DNA of 64,000 bases from Leucobacter aridicollis (GCF_024399335.1 NZ_CP075339.1:1612001-1676000); one strand, 5' to 3'; counted from the stretch's first letter, positions 26,480-34,849 are shown. A program made the numbers and translations. The notes: generated by a model not told the origin, from the letters alone.

Positions 26480-27334
26480 CTAGCGGACCCGCTGCGCGGC
26501 GAACTGCATGCTCGGGTGTGCGTAGGCCTCCTGCGACTCGACGAGCTGCAGTTCGCGCTGACCGGAGGCGAGCGTGTTTTCGAGCAGGGTGAACACGCTC
26601 GATGCAGTACGGGCGAGTGCGTCGCCGGTGTCGCCAGTCGCCGTGAGGTGCGCCGTGAAGAGGGCAGCGGTGACGTCGCCCGAGCCGTTCGCCTTGAGTG
26701 GCAGCCGCGGGGTCTCGATGAGCCAAGCCTCGTTGCCGTGGACGGCGAGCATCTCGATCACACCGTCGGCCGCGCGTTCTGGGCGCTCTACGCTCGTGAC
26801 GAGGACCGTGCTTGGCCCAATCTCACGTGCGAGGTCGACGGACTCGAGCGTGGACTCGAGCGTCGTCGGAGTCGTGCCCGTGATGAAGCCGAGCTCGAAC
26901 TGGTTCGGGGTGATGAGGTCTGCGCGCGGCACGACGCGGTCGCGGATAAGGTTCTGGACCTCGGGGGCGACATGGCAGCCCGAGACAGCGTTGCCAAGCA
27001 CTGGGTCGCACGCGTAGACAGCGTTCGGGCTGTGCTGCTTCACCCTGTCGACGGCGTCGAGGATCGCGTCACCAATGTCGTCGCCGCCCTGGTAGCCGGA
27101 GAGCACAGCGTCGACGCCTGCAAGCCCGCCGCGCTCCTCGATCCCTGTGACGATTTCCCGTACGTCGTTGCCCGAGAACATCGGTCCCCGCCACGCGCCG
27201 TACCCTGTGTGGTTCGAGAACGCGACGGTAAAGACTGGCATGACCTCGACCCCGATCCGCTGCAGCGGAAACACTGCGGCCGAATTGCCGACGTGGCCGT
27301 AGGAGACTGATGACTGGATCGACAGAATGCGCAT
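26480..27334 (-). CDS. pdxY: Pyridoxal kinase
   Basis: Ribokinase-like enzyme of 284 residues that phosphorylates pyridoxal in the B6 salvage pathway. Visible are SIQSSVSYGHVGNSAAVFPL (residues 5-24), the substrate region NHTGYGAWRG, SGYQGG, and CDPVLGN near residue 110. ADLITPNQFEL follows near 137, and the anion hole/catalytic base KANGSGDVTAALF near 220. The Asp in GSGD is the family's catalytic residue. RBS GAAAGGAT lies 9 nt upstream of the ATG. Convergent with jetC. Repeated TGGACCAC motifs lie upstream and may be operator sites. Confidence 0.93.
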   Translation of the reverse strand: MRILSIQSSVSYGHVGNSAAVFPLQRIGVEVMPVFTVAFSNHTGYGAWRGPMFSGNDVREIVTGIEERGGLAGVDAVLSGYQGGDDIGDAILDAVDRVKQHSPNAVYACDPVLGNAVSGCHVAPEVQNLIRDRVVPRADLITPNQFELGFITGTTPTTLESTLESVDLAREIGPSTVLVTSVERPERAADGVIEMLAVHGNEAWLIETPRLPLKANGSGDVTAALFTAHLTATGDTGDALARTASSVFTLLENTLASGQRELQLVESQEAYAHPSMQFAAQRVR

Positions 27335-27347
27335 TGTCTGATCCTTT

Positions 27348-27396
27348 CACTGGACCACGCAGTGATCCACTTCGCGTCTGTGTGAGTGGACCACTC
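27348..27396. promoter_or_regulatory. Repeated TGGACCAC motifs upstream of pdxY
   Basis: Three related 8-mers: TGGACCAC at 27351-27358, TGATCCAC at 27363-27370 and TGGACCAC at 27387-27394. Their starts are 12 and 24 bp apart. Two sit in palindromes: CACTG/CAGTG arms at 27348-27364, and GAGTGGACCACTC at 27384-27396. They lie just upstream of pdxY. A regulator binding site is inferred; the regulator is unknown. Confidence 0.45.
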
Positions 27397-27411
27397 GCCG
27401 GTGTGCTCCCG

Positions 27412-28794
27412 TTAGATCGCGCGACCCGGGGTGAGGATGCTGCGCGGATCAAGCGTGCGCTTGATTGCCCGCTGCACGTCGAGCGACACCTCATCCAGTT
27501 GCCAGGCGAGCTCATGCTGCTTCACAAGCCCGATGCCGTGCTCTCCGGTGATCGTGCCGTCGAAAGAGAGCGCGAGGCGGGTGATGTCGTCGATGATGGC
27601 GTCGGCCGCGGCGATCCCAGTTGGAGTGTCGGGCGCGGCGACTTTGCAGTGCAGGTTTCCGTCGCCAGCGTGTGCGACGCTCGCGACCTCGACTCCGTGC
27701 TTCTTCGAGATGTCGGCGACCCCAGCGAACATTTCCGCGAGCCGCGAGACAGGCACACCCACGTCGCAGGAGATCTTCAGCCCACGGGCGCTGAGCGCAG
27801 GATTCGACTTTCTGCGCGCCTCAACAAGGTTGTCGTTCACGGCGACCGCGCCCGCTATCGCGCCGCGCCCGCGACAGATGGCGAGGATGGCCTCGGCATG
27901 CGCGGCTGCGCCTGCGCCTACGGTCTGGCCGACGAGCAGTGCGCCGCGCGGGATGCGAATCCCCGATGGGAACACTTCCTCGATCGCCCGGACGGTGAGG
28001 GAGTCCATGAGCTCGAGAACTTCGGGTCGCGAGTCGGACCCGACGATCTCCGTGACAGCGGCGCCCGACTCGGCGAGCGCTTCAAACTCGGCCCAAAACG
28101 TCACCGGAGCGCCAACGGGGACCGACTCGAGCCGAACCACCGCCTCAACGATCACCCCGAGAGTGCCCTCGGACCCGACGAACAGCCGCGTCAGATCGTA
28201 CCCGACGACGTTCTTGCGAGTCCTGGCGCCAGTCCGCAGAATCCTGCCATCGGCCAGTACAACGGTGAGTGCCGCAACCCAGTCGGAGGTCACGCCGTGC
28301 GCGACGCAGCGAAGTCCGCCTGCATTCGTCGCGATGTTGCCGCCAACCGTGCAGGTTCGAACGCTCGCCGGGTCGGGTGGAAAGAACAGTCCGTGCGCGT
28401 GCGCCGCGTCGTCGAGATCGGCCGTGATGACTCCCGGTTGCACCGTGGCAAGCCTGTCTTCAGGTGCGATATCGACGATCTTGTTCATGCGCTCAAGCGA
28501 GACGATTAGTCCACCGTCGTACGCTGTCGCCCCGCCAACGAGGCCAGTGCCAGCGCCGCGGATGCTGACCGAGACCTCGTGCTCGTGCGCCCACGCGAGC
28601 GCCGCCGAGACGTCCTCAGCGGACTCCGCGAGCACGAGGCCGAGCGCCGTGCCCGCAAATGTGGCCCGCGAGGAGTCATTCTCGTAGGTCGCGACGCGGG
28701 ATCTGTCAGTCACCAGTCTCGGCCCGAGCGCTTCGCGTAGGTTTGCGAGATCCCGCTCCCGCACGCCACTCTTCCCGGTCTCGCTTGTGTTCAC
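27412..28794 (-). CDS. FAD-linked oxidase, GlcD/D-lactate dehydrogenase family
   Basis: Flavoenzyme of 460 residues, PCMH-type FAD domain first. The N-terminal half has VSIRGAGTGLVGGATAYDGG (about residues 75-94), PPDPASVRTCTVGGNIATNA and the KNVVGYDLTRLFVGSEGTLG block. The C-terminal FAD-oxidase cap ends with SVAHAGDGNLHC and TGEHGIGLVK, whose His residues are typical of glycolate oxidase GlcD and D-lactate dehydrogenases. Substrate is probably D-lactate or glycolate. GTG 28794 is chosen because GAGGAGGT stands 5 nt upstream; longer in-frame starts lack homology. No glcE or glcF genes are adjacent. Confidence 0.9.
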   Translation of the reverse strand: MNTSETGKSGVRERDLANLREALGPRLVTDRSRVATYENDSSRATFAGTALGLVLAESAEDVSAALAWAHEHEVSVSIRGAGTGLVGGATAYDGGLIVSLERMNKIVDIAPEDRLATVQPGVITADLDDAAHAHGLFFPPDPASVRTCTVGGNIATNAGGLRCVAHGVTSDWVAALTVVLADGRILRTGARTRKNVVGYDLTRLFVGSEGTLGVIVEAVVRLESVPVGAPVTFWAEFEALAESGAAVTEIVGSDSRPEVLELMDSLTVRAIEEVFPSGIRIPRGALLVGQTVGAGAAAHAEAILAICRGRGAIAGAVAVNDNLVEARRKSNPALSARGLKISCDVGVPVSRLAEMFAGVADISKKHGVEVASVAHAGDGNLHCKVAAPDTPTGIAAADAIIDDITRLALSFDGTITGEHGIGLVKQHELAWQLDEVSLDVQRAIKRTLDPRSILTPGRAI

Positions 28795-28877
28795 CCGTAC
28801 CTCCTCGTCGCTTCTCGCCCCAGCGTAGCGCGCAAGCCGCTGGCGGCGTCGCGCCTGCGCCGTGGGAACATAGAGCG

Positions 28878-29843
28878 GTGAGTACCCTACGAGCGTCAAC
28901 TCCGTCGGCGGCGACCCACCAGGGTGCCGGTCGATACGCCCCAAGCCCCTCAGGCGAGCTTCACCTCGGGAACCTGCGAACCGCCCTTGTTGCATGGCTG
29001 TTCGCGCGGTCGACCGACAGGCGATTTCTCGTGAGGGTTGAGGATCTCGACCGCGCGCGTGACGCCGGGACCGCGGGTGCGCAGCTCGCCGACCTGCGAG
29101 CCCTCGGCCTTGATTGGGACGGTGACCCGGTGCTGCAGACTGATAGCGGCGAGGCGCACGAGGCAGCGATCGCCCAGCTTGCGAGCGCCGGGCTCGTCTA
29201 CGAGTGCACGTGCACGAGGAAGGACATTCTTGCGGCGCCCACAGCGCCGCACGCTCCTCCGGGGGCGTACCCGGGAACGTGCAGGGACCTGACCGATGCT
29301 GAACGCGCGGCGGCCCGGGCGAGGATCGCCCCGCGACTTCCGGCGCTCAGACTGCGGGCGCCCGAGGGGGAGTCGCGCCTCGCGTTCGACGACGCGCTCC
29401 TGGGCCGCACGGAGGGCGACATCGACGACCTCGTTCTCAAACGCGGAGACGGCACCGTCTCCTATAACCTTGCGGTTGTCGTTGATGACGCGGCGATGGG
29501 TGTCGACCAGATCGTGCGCGGTGACGACCTCGCATCGTCAACTCCGCGCCAGATCCTGCTACAGCGACTGCTCGGGCTTCCAACCCCACCCGAGGTGAGC
29601 TACGCGCACGTGCCCCTCGTGCTCGGGCCGACGGGAGCTCGCCTCGCGAAACGAGACGGGGCGGTAACGCTGAGCGACCTCTGGGCAGCGGGCATGGCAT
29701 CAGCCGACGTGCTCGCAATGCTCGCCGGGTCTCTGGGGCTCGCAGGCGCCGAAGAGCGCGTAACCGCATCGCAGCTCGTCTCACGATTCGACCCTGCGGC
29801 GCTCCCACGCGAGCCCTGGGTCTGGCGCCCTGCTAGCGCTTGA
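28878..29843 (+). CDS. gluQ: Glutamyl-Q tRNA(Asp) synthetase
   Basis: Class I synthetase core without the anticodon-binding domain (321 residues), which attaches glutamate to the queuosine base of tRNA-Asp. Visible are RYAPSPSGELHLGNLRTAL with the HIGH-like HLGN (about residues 28-31), DLDRARD, the Cys pair YECTCTRKDI and YPGTC that bind Zn2+, VSYNLAVVVDDAAMGV, and the KMSKS-like AKRDGA. GTG 28878 is used because upstream codons run antisense to glcD. The 3' end overlaps the convergent GerW-like gene by 11 nt. Confidence 0.9.
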   Translation: MSTLRASTPSAATHQGAGRYAPSPSGELHLGNLRTALVAWLFARSTDRRFLVRVEDLDRARDAGTAGAQLADLRALGLDWDGDPVLQTDSGEAHEAAIAQLASAGLVYECTCTRKDILAAPTAPHAPPGAYPGTCRDLTDAERAAARARIAPRLPALRLRAPEGESRLAFDDALLGRTEGDIDDLVLKRGDGTVSYNLAVVVDDAAMGVDQIVRGDDLASSTPRQILLQRLLGLPTPPEVSYAHVPLVLGPTGARLAKRDGAVTLSDLWAAGMASADVLAMLAGSLGLAGAEERVTASQLVSRFDPAALPREPWVWRPASA

Positions 29844-30189
29844 AAGCGCGAATGACGCGAGCGAGCGCCCTGCCAGCAACCCACACGAACGGCACGCCAA
29901 CCGTGAGTAGCGCGATGAGGTTCGGTTCGAACTTCGTGTGACCGTCGCGGGTGATGTACGCGCCGATCGGCAGCGAGACGCCGCCGCCACCGCCGCCCGA
30001 GCCCTCGCCCGAGAGCGACTCGTCTGAGCCGGCGCCTGATCCCGCGCCGCCCTCGCCCGCACCAAAAATGTAGCTGCCGACTGCGACAGGCATGATTGCC
30101 GTGCCGTCAACTTCGACGACCTCGCCGTAGGCAGTTGTCACGCCTGTCTGAGTTACGGTGTCTGCGATCTGCTTCGTAATGTAGGGCAT
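29833..30189 (-). CDS. GerW/YtfJ-like family protein
   Basis: Protein of 118 residues. The core GTAIMPVAVGSYIFGAGEG, then a Gly/Ser-rich loop ending GGGGGGVSLPIGAYITRDG, matches the GerW/YtfJ pattern of a V-P-V-x-S-x-G-F-G start, a glycine-rich loop and a P-x-A/G-Y/F end. A hydrophobic C-terminal segment (LIALLTVGVPFVWVAGRAL) may reach the membrane. GerW is known from Bacillus spores, but homologues occur in non-sporulating actinobacteria with unknown function. ATG 30189 lies 6 nt below TATGGT (leaderless) and also has GGGAG. Confidence 0.7.
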   Translation of the reverse strand: MPYITKQIADTVTQTGVTTAYGEVVEVDGTAIMPVAVGSYIFGAGEGGAGSGAGSDESLSGEGSGGGGGGVSLPIGAYITRDGHTKFEPNLIALLTVGVPFVWVAGRALARVIRAFKR

Positions 30190-30195
30190 GCTCCC

Positions 30196-30201
30196 ACCAT
30201 A
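30196..30201 (-). promoter_or_regulatory. -10 element of the GerW-like gene, leaderless
   Basis: TATGGT on the minus strand, 6 nt before the ATG at 30189. Confidence 0.5.
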
Positions 30202-30242
30202 CTTTGCGAGGCCGAGTGTGCGAAGTGAAATCTCCGTGAGAC

Positions 30243-31085
30243 CTAGTCGGCGTGACCGTGGCGCGGCCGAAGCGGTTGCGGCTCGGGGCGCTTCGGCTCG
30301 ATGTCGTCGCCAGAGGACACGTGCTTGAGTCGGCGGACCACCCACGGAACAAGGTGCTCTCGGGCCCAGACAACGTCGTCCTTGCGCGCCTGCCGCCACG
30401 TGCGCTCGAGAAGCGTCGGCGGATCCAATGGCCCAAGGTCGTGCTGAACGTTGAGCGCGTCGAGCGCCGCCCGGGCAATCGTGTGGTGTCCGAGTGCATT
30501 CATGTGCAGCCTGTCGCCAGCCCAGTATCTGCTGTCTTGGAGCTCCTCGATAGCCCACTGATCGACGACGTAGCAGTCGTGTCGCTGCGCGACCTTGCGA
30601 ACGTTCTCGTTGAAGATCGCGACCTTGCCCCGGATCGAACGGAAGACAGGCTGAAACGCAACATCGACGCCTGTGAAGATCAGGATCGTCGCGCCTGTCT
30701 CCTTCAACCGCGAGACGATGTAGTCGAGCTTCGCAGCGACCTCGTCGGGATCGGTGCCGGGGCGAATGACGTCATTTCCGCCGGCGCACACGCTCACGAG
30801 ATCGGGGCGCAGCTCCATAGCCGCGTCGAGCTGCTCGTCGATGATCTGCTGGATGAGCTTTCCGCGGACAGCGAGGTTCGCATACGCAAACTCATCGTTT
30901 TGTGCGGCGAGCACCTCGGCGAAGCGGTCGGCCCAACCACGAAGTCCGCCGGGGCTATCTGGATCCGGATCGCCAAGGCCCTCAGTGAAAGAATCACCGA
31001 TGGCGATGAATCGCGACCACGGCAACTCCTGGTTCTCACCAGTTCCATCGTGCGGTCCGCCGCTCAAGCGTGAATCGTCAACCAC
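30243..31085 (-). CDS. SGNH/GDSL-family hydrolase
   Basis: Hydrolase of 280 residues. Block I FIAIGDSFTEGLGD (about residues 26-39) carries the nucleophile Ser. Block II Gly is in NLAVRGKLIQQ. Block III is VCAGGNDVIRPG with the oxyanion Asn (about residue 103). Block V DRLHMNALGHH holds the Asp-x-x-His pair (about residues 190-200). The substrate could be an ester or acetyl group; no signal peptide is seen. GTG 31085 is preceded by AGGAG at 8 nt. Divergent from the helicase gene. Confidence 0.87.
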   Translation of the reverse strand: MVDDSRLSGGPHDGTGENQELPWSRFIAIGDSFTEGLGDPDPDSPGGLRGWADRFAEVLAAQNDEFAYANLAVRGKLIQQIIDEQLDAAMELRPDLVSVCAGGNDVIRPGTDPDEVAAKLDYIVSRLKETGATILIFTGVDVAFQPVFRSIRGKVAIFNENVRKVAQRHDCYVVDQWAIEELQDSRYWAGDRLHMNALGHHTIARAALDALNVQHDLGPLDPPTLLERTWRQARKDDVVWAREHLVPWVVRRLKHVSSGDDIEPKRPEPQPLRPRHGHAD

Positions 31086-31247
31086 AGTCTCGGCTCCTTG
31101 TTCATTCTGCTATTACCCATGTCGCATATGGTCTGCGCTAACCTGCATTGGCGCAGCTTCTCCACCTCGAAGGGGGCAGCCTCTCAGCGCCACAGAAGCG
31201 ACGCGCTCGGGCTGACGCGCTCCAAGACACGAATAAGCGTTCATGGG

Positions 31248-31253
31248 TAGTCT
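31248..31253 (+). promoter_or_regulatory. -10 element of the SF2 helicase gene
   Basis: TAGTCT, 8 nt before the GTG start at 31262. No ribosome-binding site is seen, so leaderless translation is likely. Confidence 0.4.
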
Positions 31254-31261
31254 AAGACGTT

Positions 31262-33073
31262 GTGATTGAATCGGCAGAAGACGGGACTCTCCTCCCAGGA
31301 ACGTTTGCCGCCGAGCACCTCCCGCCCGCATACCCAGAGCGGGCTGCGCGCGGTACCGCGGGAAACCTCCGAGCCTGGCAGCAGGAGGCGATTAACCTCT
31401 ACCTTGAACGAAACCCGCGTGACTTCCTCGCATCGGCGACCCCCGGCGCTGGCAAGACGACGTTCGCGTTGAGGCTCGCCGCGACACTGCGCGGTAACCA
31501 GACAGTGTCCCAGATCATCGTCGTCGCTCCAACAGAGCACCTGAAGGTGCAGTGGGCCGACGCGGCCGCCAGGGCAGGGATCAGGTTGAACCCGCGCTAC
31601 TCGAACAACGACGGGCTCGGGTACGGTCGCCACTACGACGGCGTCGTCGTCACGTATGCCCAGGTTGCGATGAAGCCGGTGCAACACAGGCTGCTCACCG
31701 AGTTCACCGACACGCTCGTCATCATGGACGAGGTGCACCACGGTGGTGATGCGCTCAGTTGGGGCGACGCCATCCGTGAGGCCTACGGGACGGCAAAACG
31801 CAGACTCTCCCTCACGGGAACCCCGTTCCGCTCCGACGAAGCGCCGATCCCGTTCGTGCAGTACGCCCCGCAAGGCGACGGATCCAGAGTCTCCCTCACC
31901 GACTACGACTACGGCTACGGTCGCGCCCTCGCCGATGGAATCGTTCGCCCCGTCATTTTCATGGTCTACGCGGGTAAGATGCGCTGGCAGACCTCAGCCG
32001 GCGAGGAAATGGAAGCCCGGCTCGGCGAGGGCAACACGAAAGACGTCACGAGCCAAGCCTGGCGCACCGCCCTCGACCCCGCAGGGGACTGGATGGGCAA
32101 GGTGCTCCGGGCCGCAGACCGGCGACTCACAGAGGTGCGCGGCCACATCCCCGACGCCGGCGGCCTCGTCATCGCGACCGACCACGCCTCGGCGAAGGCC
32201 TACGCGCAGATGCTCCACGAGATCTCGGGTGAGGAAGTGGCGCTGATCCTGTCCGACGACGCTGGGGCCTCGGAGCGAATCGACAGCTATTCCGCGGGAA
32301 CCTCGCGCTGGATGGTCGCTGTGCGCATGGTGTCTGAGGGCGTGGACGTGCCGAGGCTCGCCGTCGGCGTGTACGCGACGAGCTCGTCGACGCCGCTCTT
32401 CTTCGCGCAGGCGATCGGACGCTTCGTGCGCTCACGTCGCCGGGGCGAGGTCGCCTCGGTATTCATTCCGAACGTGCCGCCGCTCATGGAACTCGCCGCG
32501 CAGCTCGAGAAGGAGCGCAACCACGTACTCGAGGGACCAAAGTCCGCCGAAGAGATGTGGGACGCAGAGGCGGCACTCATGGCCGAGGCTGAGCGCGAGG
32601 ACAAAGCCTCAGACGACCTCATCGAAGATGAATTCAAGTACCAGGCGCTCGAGTCTGACGCTCACTTCGACAGGGCGGTGTTCGACGGGGCAGAGTTCGG
32701 CGGCTACGCCGAGGTCGAGACCGAGGAAGAACTCGACTTCCTCGGATTCCCCGGCATCCTCGAGCCGCAAGAGGTACGCGCTTTGCTGCAGCAGCGGCAG
32801 TCGAGGCAGGCGCGTCGCAGCGCGCAGAATCAGGGAATTCTCGAACACGCACCCGAAAAGGCTGAGGCGCCTGGCGCTCTGCATCGAACGCTGAAGGAAC
32901 AGCGAAAGCTGCTCTCGAGTCTCGTCGGTATGTACTCGCGGGTGAGCGGCGAGCCGCACAAGGACATTCACAATGAGCTCAGGCGGTCGTGTGGCGGGCC
33001 TGCCGTTGCACAGGCGTCCGTCACCCAGCTGCAGAAGCGCATTGACCTGCTCAGGCGGCGGCTCCGGCCGTAA
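31262..33073 (+). CDS. DEAD/DEAH-box superfamily 2 helicase
   Basis: Helicase-like ATPase of 603 residues. In order: LRAWQQEAI with the Q-like motif (about residue 36), Walker A ATPGAGKTTFA (about 58-68), motif Ia VVAPTEHLKVQW, DEVHH (about 160), SLTGTPFRSD (motif III). The C-terminal helicase domain follows with VSEGVDVPRLAVGVYA and QAIGRFVRSRR (motif VI). It resembles XPB/type III restriction-type SF2 enzymes common in actinobacteria. The C-terminal 150 residues are acidic and of unknown role. No methylase or nuclease partner is adjacent, so a restriction role is not supported. Confidence 0.87.
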   Translation: MIESAEDGTLLPGTFAAEHLPPAYPERAARGTAGNLRAWQQEAINLYLERNPRDFLASATPGAGKTTFALRLAATLRGNQTVSQIIVVAPTEHLKVQWADAAARAGIRLNPRYSNNDGLGYGRHYDGVVVTYAQVAMKPVQHRLLTEFTDTLVIMDEVHHGGDALSWGDAIREAYGTAKRRLSLTGTPFRSDEAPIPFVQYAPQGDGSRVSLTDYDYGYGRALADGIVRPVIFMVYAGKMRWQTSAGEEMEARLGEGNTKDVTSQAWRTALDPAGDWMGKVLRAADRRLTEVRGHIPDAGGLVIATDHASAKAYAQMLHEISGEEVALILSDDAGASERIDSYSAGTSRWMVAVRMVSEGVDVPRLAVGVYATSSSTPLFFAQAIGRFVRSRRRGEVASVFIPNVPPLMELAAQLEKERNHVLEGPKSAEEMWDAEAALMAEAEREDKASDDLIEDEFKYQALESDAHFDRAVFDGAEFGGYAEVETEEELDFLGFPGILEPQEVRALLQQRQSRQARRSAQNQGILEHAPEKAEAPGALHRTLKEQRKLLSSLVGMYSRVSGEPHKDIHNELRRSCGGPAVAQASVTQLQKRIDLLRRRLRP

Positions 33074-33095
33074 CCCCGAGCAGTCGCTGCGCACG

Positions 33096-33101
33096 TATGG
33101 T
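33096..33101 (+). promoter_or_regulatory. -10 element of ybaK, leaderless
   Basis: TATGGT, 7 nt before the ATG at 33109. Confidence 0.5.
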
Positions 33102-33108
33102 GGTGGTC

Positions 33109-33597
33109 ATGGCAAAGAAAGCGGCTGGGGCGACACCGGCGATGGTTGCGCTCACGAAGGCTGGAATCGAATTCACCGTCCGAAGCTACACCCACGATCC
33201 GGCGGAAACCGACTTTGGGGGAGAAGCTGCGCGCGAACTCGGGATTGAGGAGACGCGGGTCTTCAAGACGCTGCTCGCCGATCTCGATGGCTCGCTCGTC
33301 GTTGCGGTTGTTCCAGTTGCGGGAATGCTCGATCTGAAGGCGCTCGCATCTGCGCTCGGTGGCAAGCGAGCGCAGATGGCGGACCCGAAGATCGCCGAGA
33401 GGAAGACCGGCTACGTCGTCGGCGGCATCAGCCCGCTCGGGCAGAAGACGCGTTTGGCTACAGTCATAGACATATCCGCGCCCGGGTTCTCATCGATTCT
33501 CGTCTCCGGGGGTCGGCGAGGGCTTGATATCGAGCTTTCTGCCGAGGATCTCGCACGTGCGACGGGCGGGAGCTTCGCGGCAATTGCGAGAGTGTGA
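33109..33597 (+). CDS. ybaK: Cys-tRNA(Pro)/Cys-tRNA deacylase YbaK
   Basis: Trans-editing protein of 162 residues that hydrolyses Cys-tRNA(Pro) made in error by prolyl-tRNA synthetase. YbaK-domain features are visible: GIEETRVFKTLLADLDG with the conserved Lys (about residue 54), VVPVAGMLDLKALASALGGK, and the C-terminal GYVVGGISPLGQKTRL motif followed by VSGGRRGLDIEL. ATG 33109 is chosen on the leaderless spacing; an in-frame ATG at 33097 overlaps the -10. Confidence 0.92.
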   Translation: MAKKAAGATPAMVALTKAGIEFTVRSYTHDPAETDFGGEAARELGIEETRVFKTLLADLDGSLVVAVVPVAGMLDLKALASALGGKRAQMADPKIAERKTGYVVGGISPLGQKTRLATVIDISAPGFSSILVSGGRRGLDIELSAEDLARATGGSFAAIARV

Positions 33598-33690
33598 GAA
33601 TGGCGAAGATCGTTGCGGGCATTGGCATGCAGGACTGTCGGGCGGCTTGAGGGGGCCCGCGCCGCGCCCGGCTGCGCGGGGTGATTCGCA

Positions 33691-33720
33691 TTGCGCCAAC
33701 ATTCCATGCTAAATTATTCT
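33691..33720 (+). promoter_or_regulatory. Promoter of tRNA-Leu
   Basis: TTGCGC (33691-33696) and TATTCT (33715-33720) are separated by 18 bp, about 35 nt upstream of the tRNA. It is the best two-box promoter seen in the window. Confidence 0.6.
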
Positions 33721-33755
33721 CTGTTCGGCCGGTGAGAAACCAGCCAGACAGATTC

Positions 33756-33841
33756 GCGCGGATGGCGGAATTGGTAGACGCGCTAGCTTGAGGTGCTAGT
33801 GCCCGTATTAGGGCGTGGGGGTTCAAGTCCCCCTTCGCGCA
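33756..33841 (+). tRNA. tRNA-Leu (anticodon GAG)
   Basis: The 86-nt class II tRNA has acceptor arms GCGCGGA and TTCGCGC with discriminator A. The anticodon stem CTAGC/GCTAG holds loop TTGAGGT (anticodon GAG at 33790-33792, reading CUC/CUU). It has a long variable arm, and a T arm with GTTCAAGTC. The 3' CCA is not encoded. Confidence 0.95.
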
Positions 33842-33853
33842 CGTGAATCGAGT

Positions 33854-33882
33854 AAGGCCCCTGCTTCGGCAGGGGCCTTCTT
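33854..33882 (+). terminator. Rho-independent terminator after tRNA-Leu
   Basis: Perfect 11-bp stem AAGGCCCCTGC / GCAGGGGCCTT with a TTCG tetraloop, followed by a short CTT tract. Confidence 0.85.
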
Positions 33883-33907
33883 GCATTGTGGTGGGCCGGC
33901 AGTGCCC

Positions 33908-34001
33908 GCCGACAGCGCTTGGCGGTGCCCGCCCAGTGCACACGACCCCTGCACGCCGACAGCGCGTGGCGGTGCTTGCCGAGTGCTCACGACCCCTGCA
34001 C
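33908..34001 (+). repeat. Two adjacent 47-bp direct repeats
   Basis: Copy 1 (33908-33954) and copy 2 (33955-34001) abut each other and share most bases. Each starts GCCGACAGCGC and ends ACGACCCCTGCAC. There is no spacer between them, so this is a tandem duplication and not CRISPR-like. It lies in the gene-free stretch after tRNA-Leu. Confidence 0.85.
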
Positions 34002-34061
34002 GTGTACACGGTTTCTACGGTTTGATTTCGTGTGCACTCGCGAGAAGCGTGTACATCGGGA

Positions 34062-34138
34062 GGTGGCAGGCGGCAGGTGGCAGGTGGCAGGTGGCAGGCG
34101 GGAGGCGGCAGGTGGCAGGCGGCAGACGGTAGGCTGCA
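34062..34138 (+). repeat. 7-bp minisatellite, about 11 units
   Basis: Units of GGtGGCA/GGcGGCA in tandem. The first nine are near-perfect (GGTGGCA five times, GGCGGCA three times, GGCGGGA once) and two are degenerate. The 7-bp period changes frame, so it does not look coding. Together with the 47-bp repeats it fills most of 33883-34258, where no gene is supported. Confidence 0.88.
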
Positions 34139-34246
34139 GGCGCGGCGCTGGCCCGGTCACGCTGTCGGCGAGGCCCGATGCTCCCACAGCGGCGCGGAGG
34201 CTGCCCCACGGTGGCTGGCGCAAGCCGAACCCTGTGGCGCTTCGGG

Positions 34247-34252
34247 CATACT
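34247..34252 (+). promoter_or_regulatory. -10 element of the membrane-protein gene, leaderless
   Basis: CATACT, 6 nt before the ATG at 34259. Confidence 0.4.
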
Positions 34253-34258
34253 TGAGGC

Positions 34259-34744
34259 ATGACGGAAGCCTCTGGCGCGGCCAGCCAAGACCACAGTCTG
34301 GGGGATCGGCGCCCCGCACTCGCTCTGCGCCTCTTCGGGCTCTATCTCGCTGGGGCGATCCTGCTCTCCGCGGCAACGCTGTGGCTCGGAGGTTGGCTGT
34401 TCCCGTCTGCTGGAGCCCGCTGGCTTATCGCTCCGGCCTCGGTTCTCACGCTTCTGGCTGTCGCCGTCGGCACGCGCCGAAGCCCCGAGCGACTGCGTGC
34501 GATCATGCTGTCTGCCCTCGCTGGAACACTGCTTTACGTAGTGAGTGTGGCCTCAGGCGTCATGCTCACCGCCGACGCCCACCAGGCGACCGCGGCCGAG
34601 CTGCTCGGCGGCTCGTTCTGGATGTCGTTCGCAATGCTGCTCGTCACCGGTCTCCCGCTAGCCGCCTTCACCGTCGCCGTCGTTGTTGGGGCCGTGCAGC
34701 GCCTGCTTGTGAGGAAGCCGCGCGCAGGCCAGCGCTACTTGTAG
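34259..34744 (+). CDS. Four-helix membrane protein, unknown function
   Basis: Protein of 161 residues with four hydrophobic segments: about residues 24-46 (LFGLYLAGAILLSAATLWLG), 54-70, 83-103 (IMLSALAGTLLYVVSVAS) and 118-147. The N-terminal 20 residues are polar and the C terminus is basic (VRKPRAGQRYL). I do not recognise the family. ATG 34259 fits leaderless initiation. The next gene, an ABC-F ATPase, starts 105 nt downstream with its own -10, so co-transcription is not certain. Confidence 0.7.
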   Translation: MTEASGAASQDHSLGDRRPALALRLFGLYLAGAILLSAATLWLGGWLFPSAGARWLIAPASVLTLLAVAVGTRRSPERLRAIMLSALAGTLLYVVSVASGVMLTADAHQATAAELLGGSFWMSFAMLLVTGLPLAAFTVAVVVGAVQRLLVRKPRAGQRYL

Positions 34745-34837
34745 CCCGAGCCCCAGCGTCCGATCGGAGTGAAGGGCGCCTTGCCTGGCCGTGTGCCGTC
34801 TCGGCAAATGCACAACCGGAGCGCGCCCGCCGGATGC

Positions 34838-34843
34838 TACGTT
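34838..34843 (+). promoter_or_regulatory. -10 element of the second ABC-F gene, leaderless
   Basis: TACGTT, 6 nt before the ATG at 34850. This favours 34850 over the in-frame codon at 34769. Confidence 0.35.
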
Positions 34844-34849
34844 CGTTGG

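Noticed and set aside
27310..28509. 399-codon open frame antisense to the GlcD-like gene
   Set aside because: The opposite strand carries a clear FAD oxidase with catalytic motifs; this frame is low complexity in Arg, Asp and Gly.
31262..33073. Restriction or defence helicase
   Set aside because: The SF2 motifs are clear, but there is no methylase, nuclease or other defence partner next to it, and YbaK follows.
33908..34001. Possible CRISPR repeats
   Set aside because: Only two copies, directly adjacent with no spacer, and no cas gene in the window.
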